64,000 nucleotides of DNA, from positions 9,804,222 to 9,868,221 of the forward strand of contig ML677386.1 in NCBI GenBank assembly GCA_007922305.1, in the 5' to 3' direction. Each line of letters starts with the position of its first letter. Positions within the stretch are counted from its first letter, which is position 1. The DNA is from Dermatemys mawii. Lineage: Eukaryota; Chordata; Testudines; Dermatemydidae. The notes beneath the pieces are model-generated. The model had not been told where the DNA came from, made no database searches, and was given only the letters and a program-made list of their open reading frames with translations. A program made the position numbers and the translations under genes. Below, piece by piece: positions 63,711-64,000 of this stretch.

Positions 63711-64000
63711 CCACCACTCCACTTGGTGGCTTCTGCACATCAACTGTGTCAAAAAGAACATTATGACTCAAAAACTTTCTCCACTCATGAACTTTTCTGC
63801 TGATTGATCCAAGGCATATCAATTATAATATAATAGCTACCATTCAATAGGTATCCACACTGGGGTCAGCTAGTGTGGAACATCTTGCAGGATTAGGGCC
63901 TTGTATTCCGGTTATTCCTTTTCAGAGATTTTTGCTATTATGATTTTAGTTGTAACCAGTTACTCTGAATGATTTTTTTTTGTTACTGTTTACTGAACAT

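Overview
This is a stretch of vertebrate nuclear genome, almost certainly from a turtle or a close reptilian relative. It has large introns, low gene density, chelonian-type CR1 LINE fragments in both orientations, MIR-like SINEs, palindromic MITEs built on motifs such as 'cattgacttcaatggg', short hAT elements starting TAGGGTGACCA, and a 10-N assembly gap. No prokaryotic features are present. The species call is an inference from repeat types I recognise, not from a search.

The only host gene I can support is a pecanex family gene on the minus strand, best matched to PCNX2. Six consecutive coding exons were found by spliced translation. In transcription order they are 50359-50455, 45212-45304, 44504-44654, 35604-35745, 32814-32991 and 20611-20719. 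Their reading phases join without a break, and the protein follows the pecanex multi-pass membrane core in order. The gene enters from beyond 64000 and leaves beyond position 1, so all other sequence here is read as intron, or as flanking intron at the two ends. Two splice sites are non-canonical: a GC donor (AAG|GCAAGT) after the 32814-32991 exon, and a textbook U12-type AT donor (ATATCCTTTA) after the 20611-20719 exon.

The introns are full of mobile DNA. From low to high coordinate: a composite 1.8 kb hAT-like element with a perfect 8-bp target duplication (739-2544); a foldback hAT element carrying a broken transposase (2757-4342); a probable solo LTR (5392-6517); a GC-rich block with a 40-bp minisatellite (9667-10480); several palindromic MITEs; an old CR1 fragment (22605-23170); a TA-flanked 946-bp element with terminal repeats (24108-25053); the assembly gap with duplicated flanks (26357-26480); short hAT MITEs; several CR1 3' ends (29-35 kb); a MIR SINE (36185); a nearly complete 2.5 kb CMC/CACTA-like DNA transposon whose 558-codon transposase is broken by one stop (40994-43525); a 2.1 kb CR1 LINE with an internal deletion (53392-55490) next to an LTR-like block (55575-56165); and a long-inverted-repeat MITE (60414-60674).

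The most notable items are the CMC-like transposon, whose ends, target site and catalytic motifs can be read directly, the composite hAT element, and the two rare splice-site classes in one gene.
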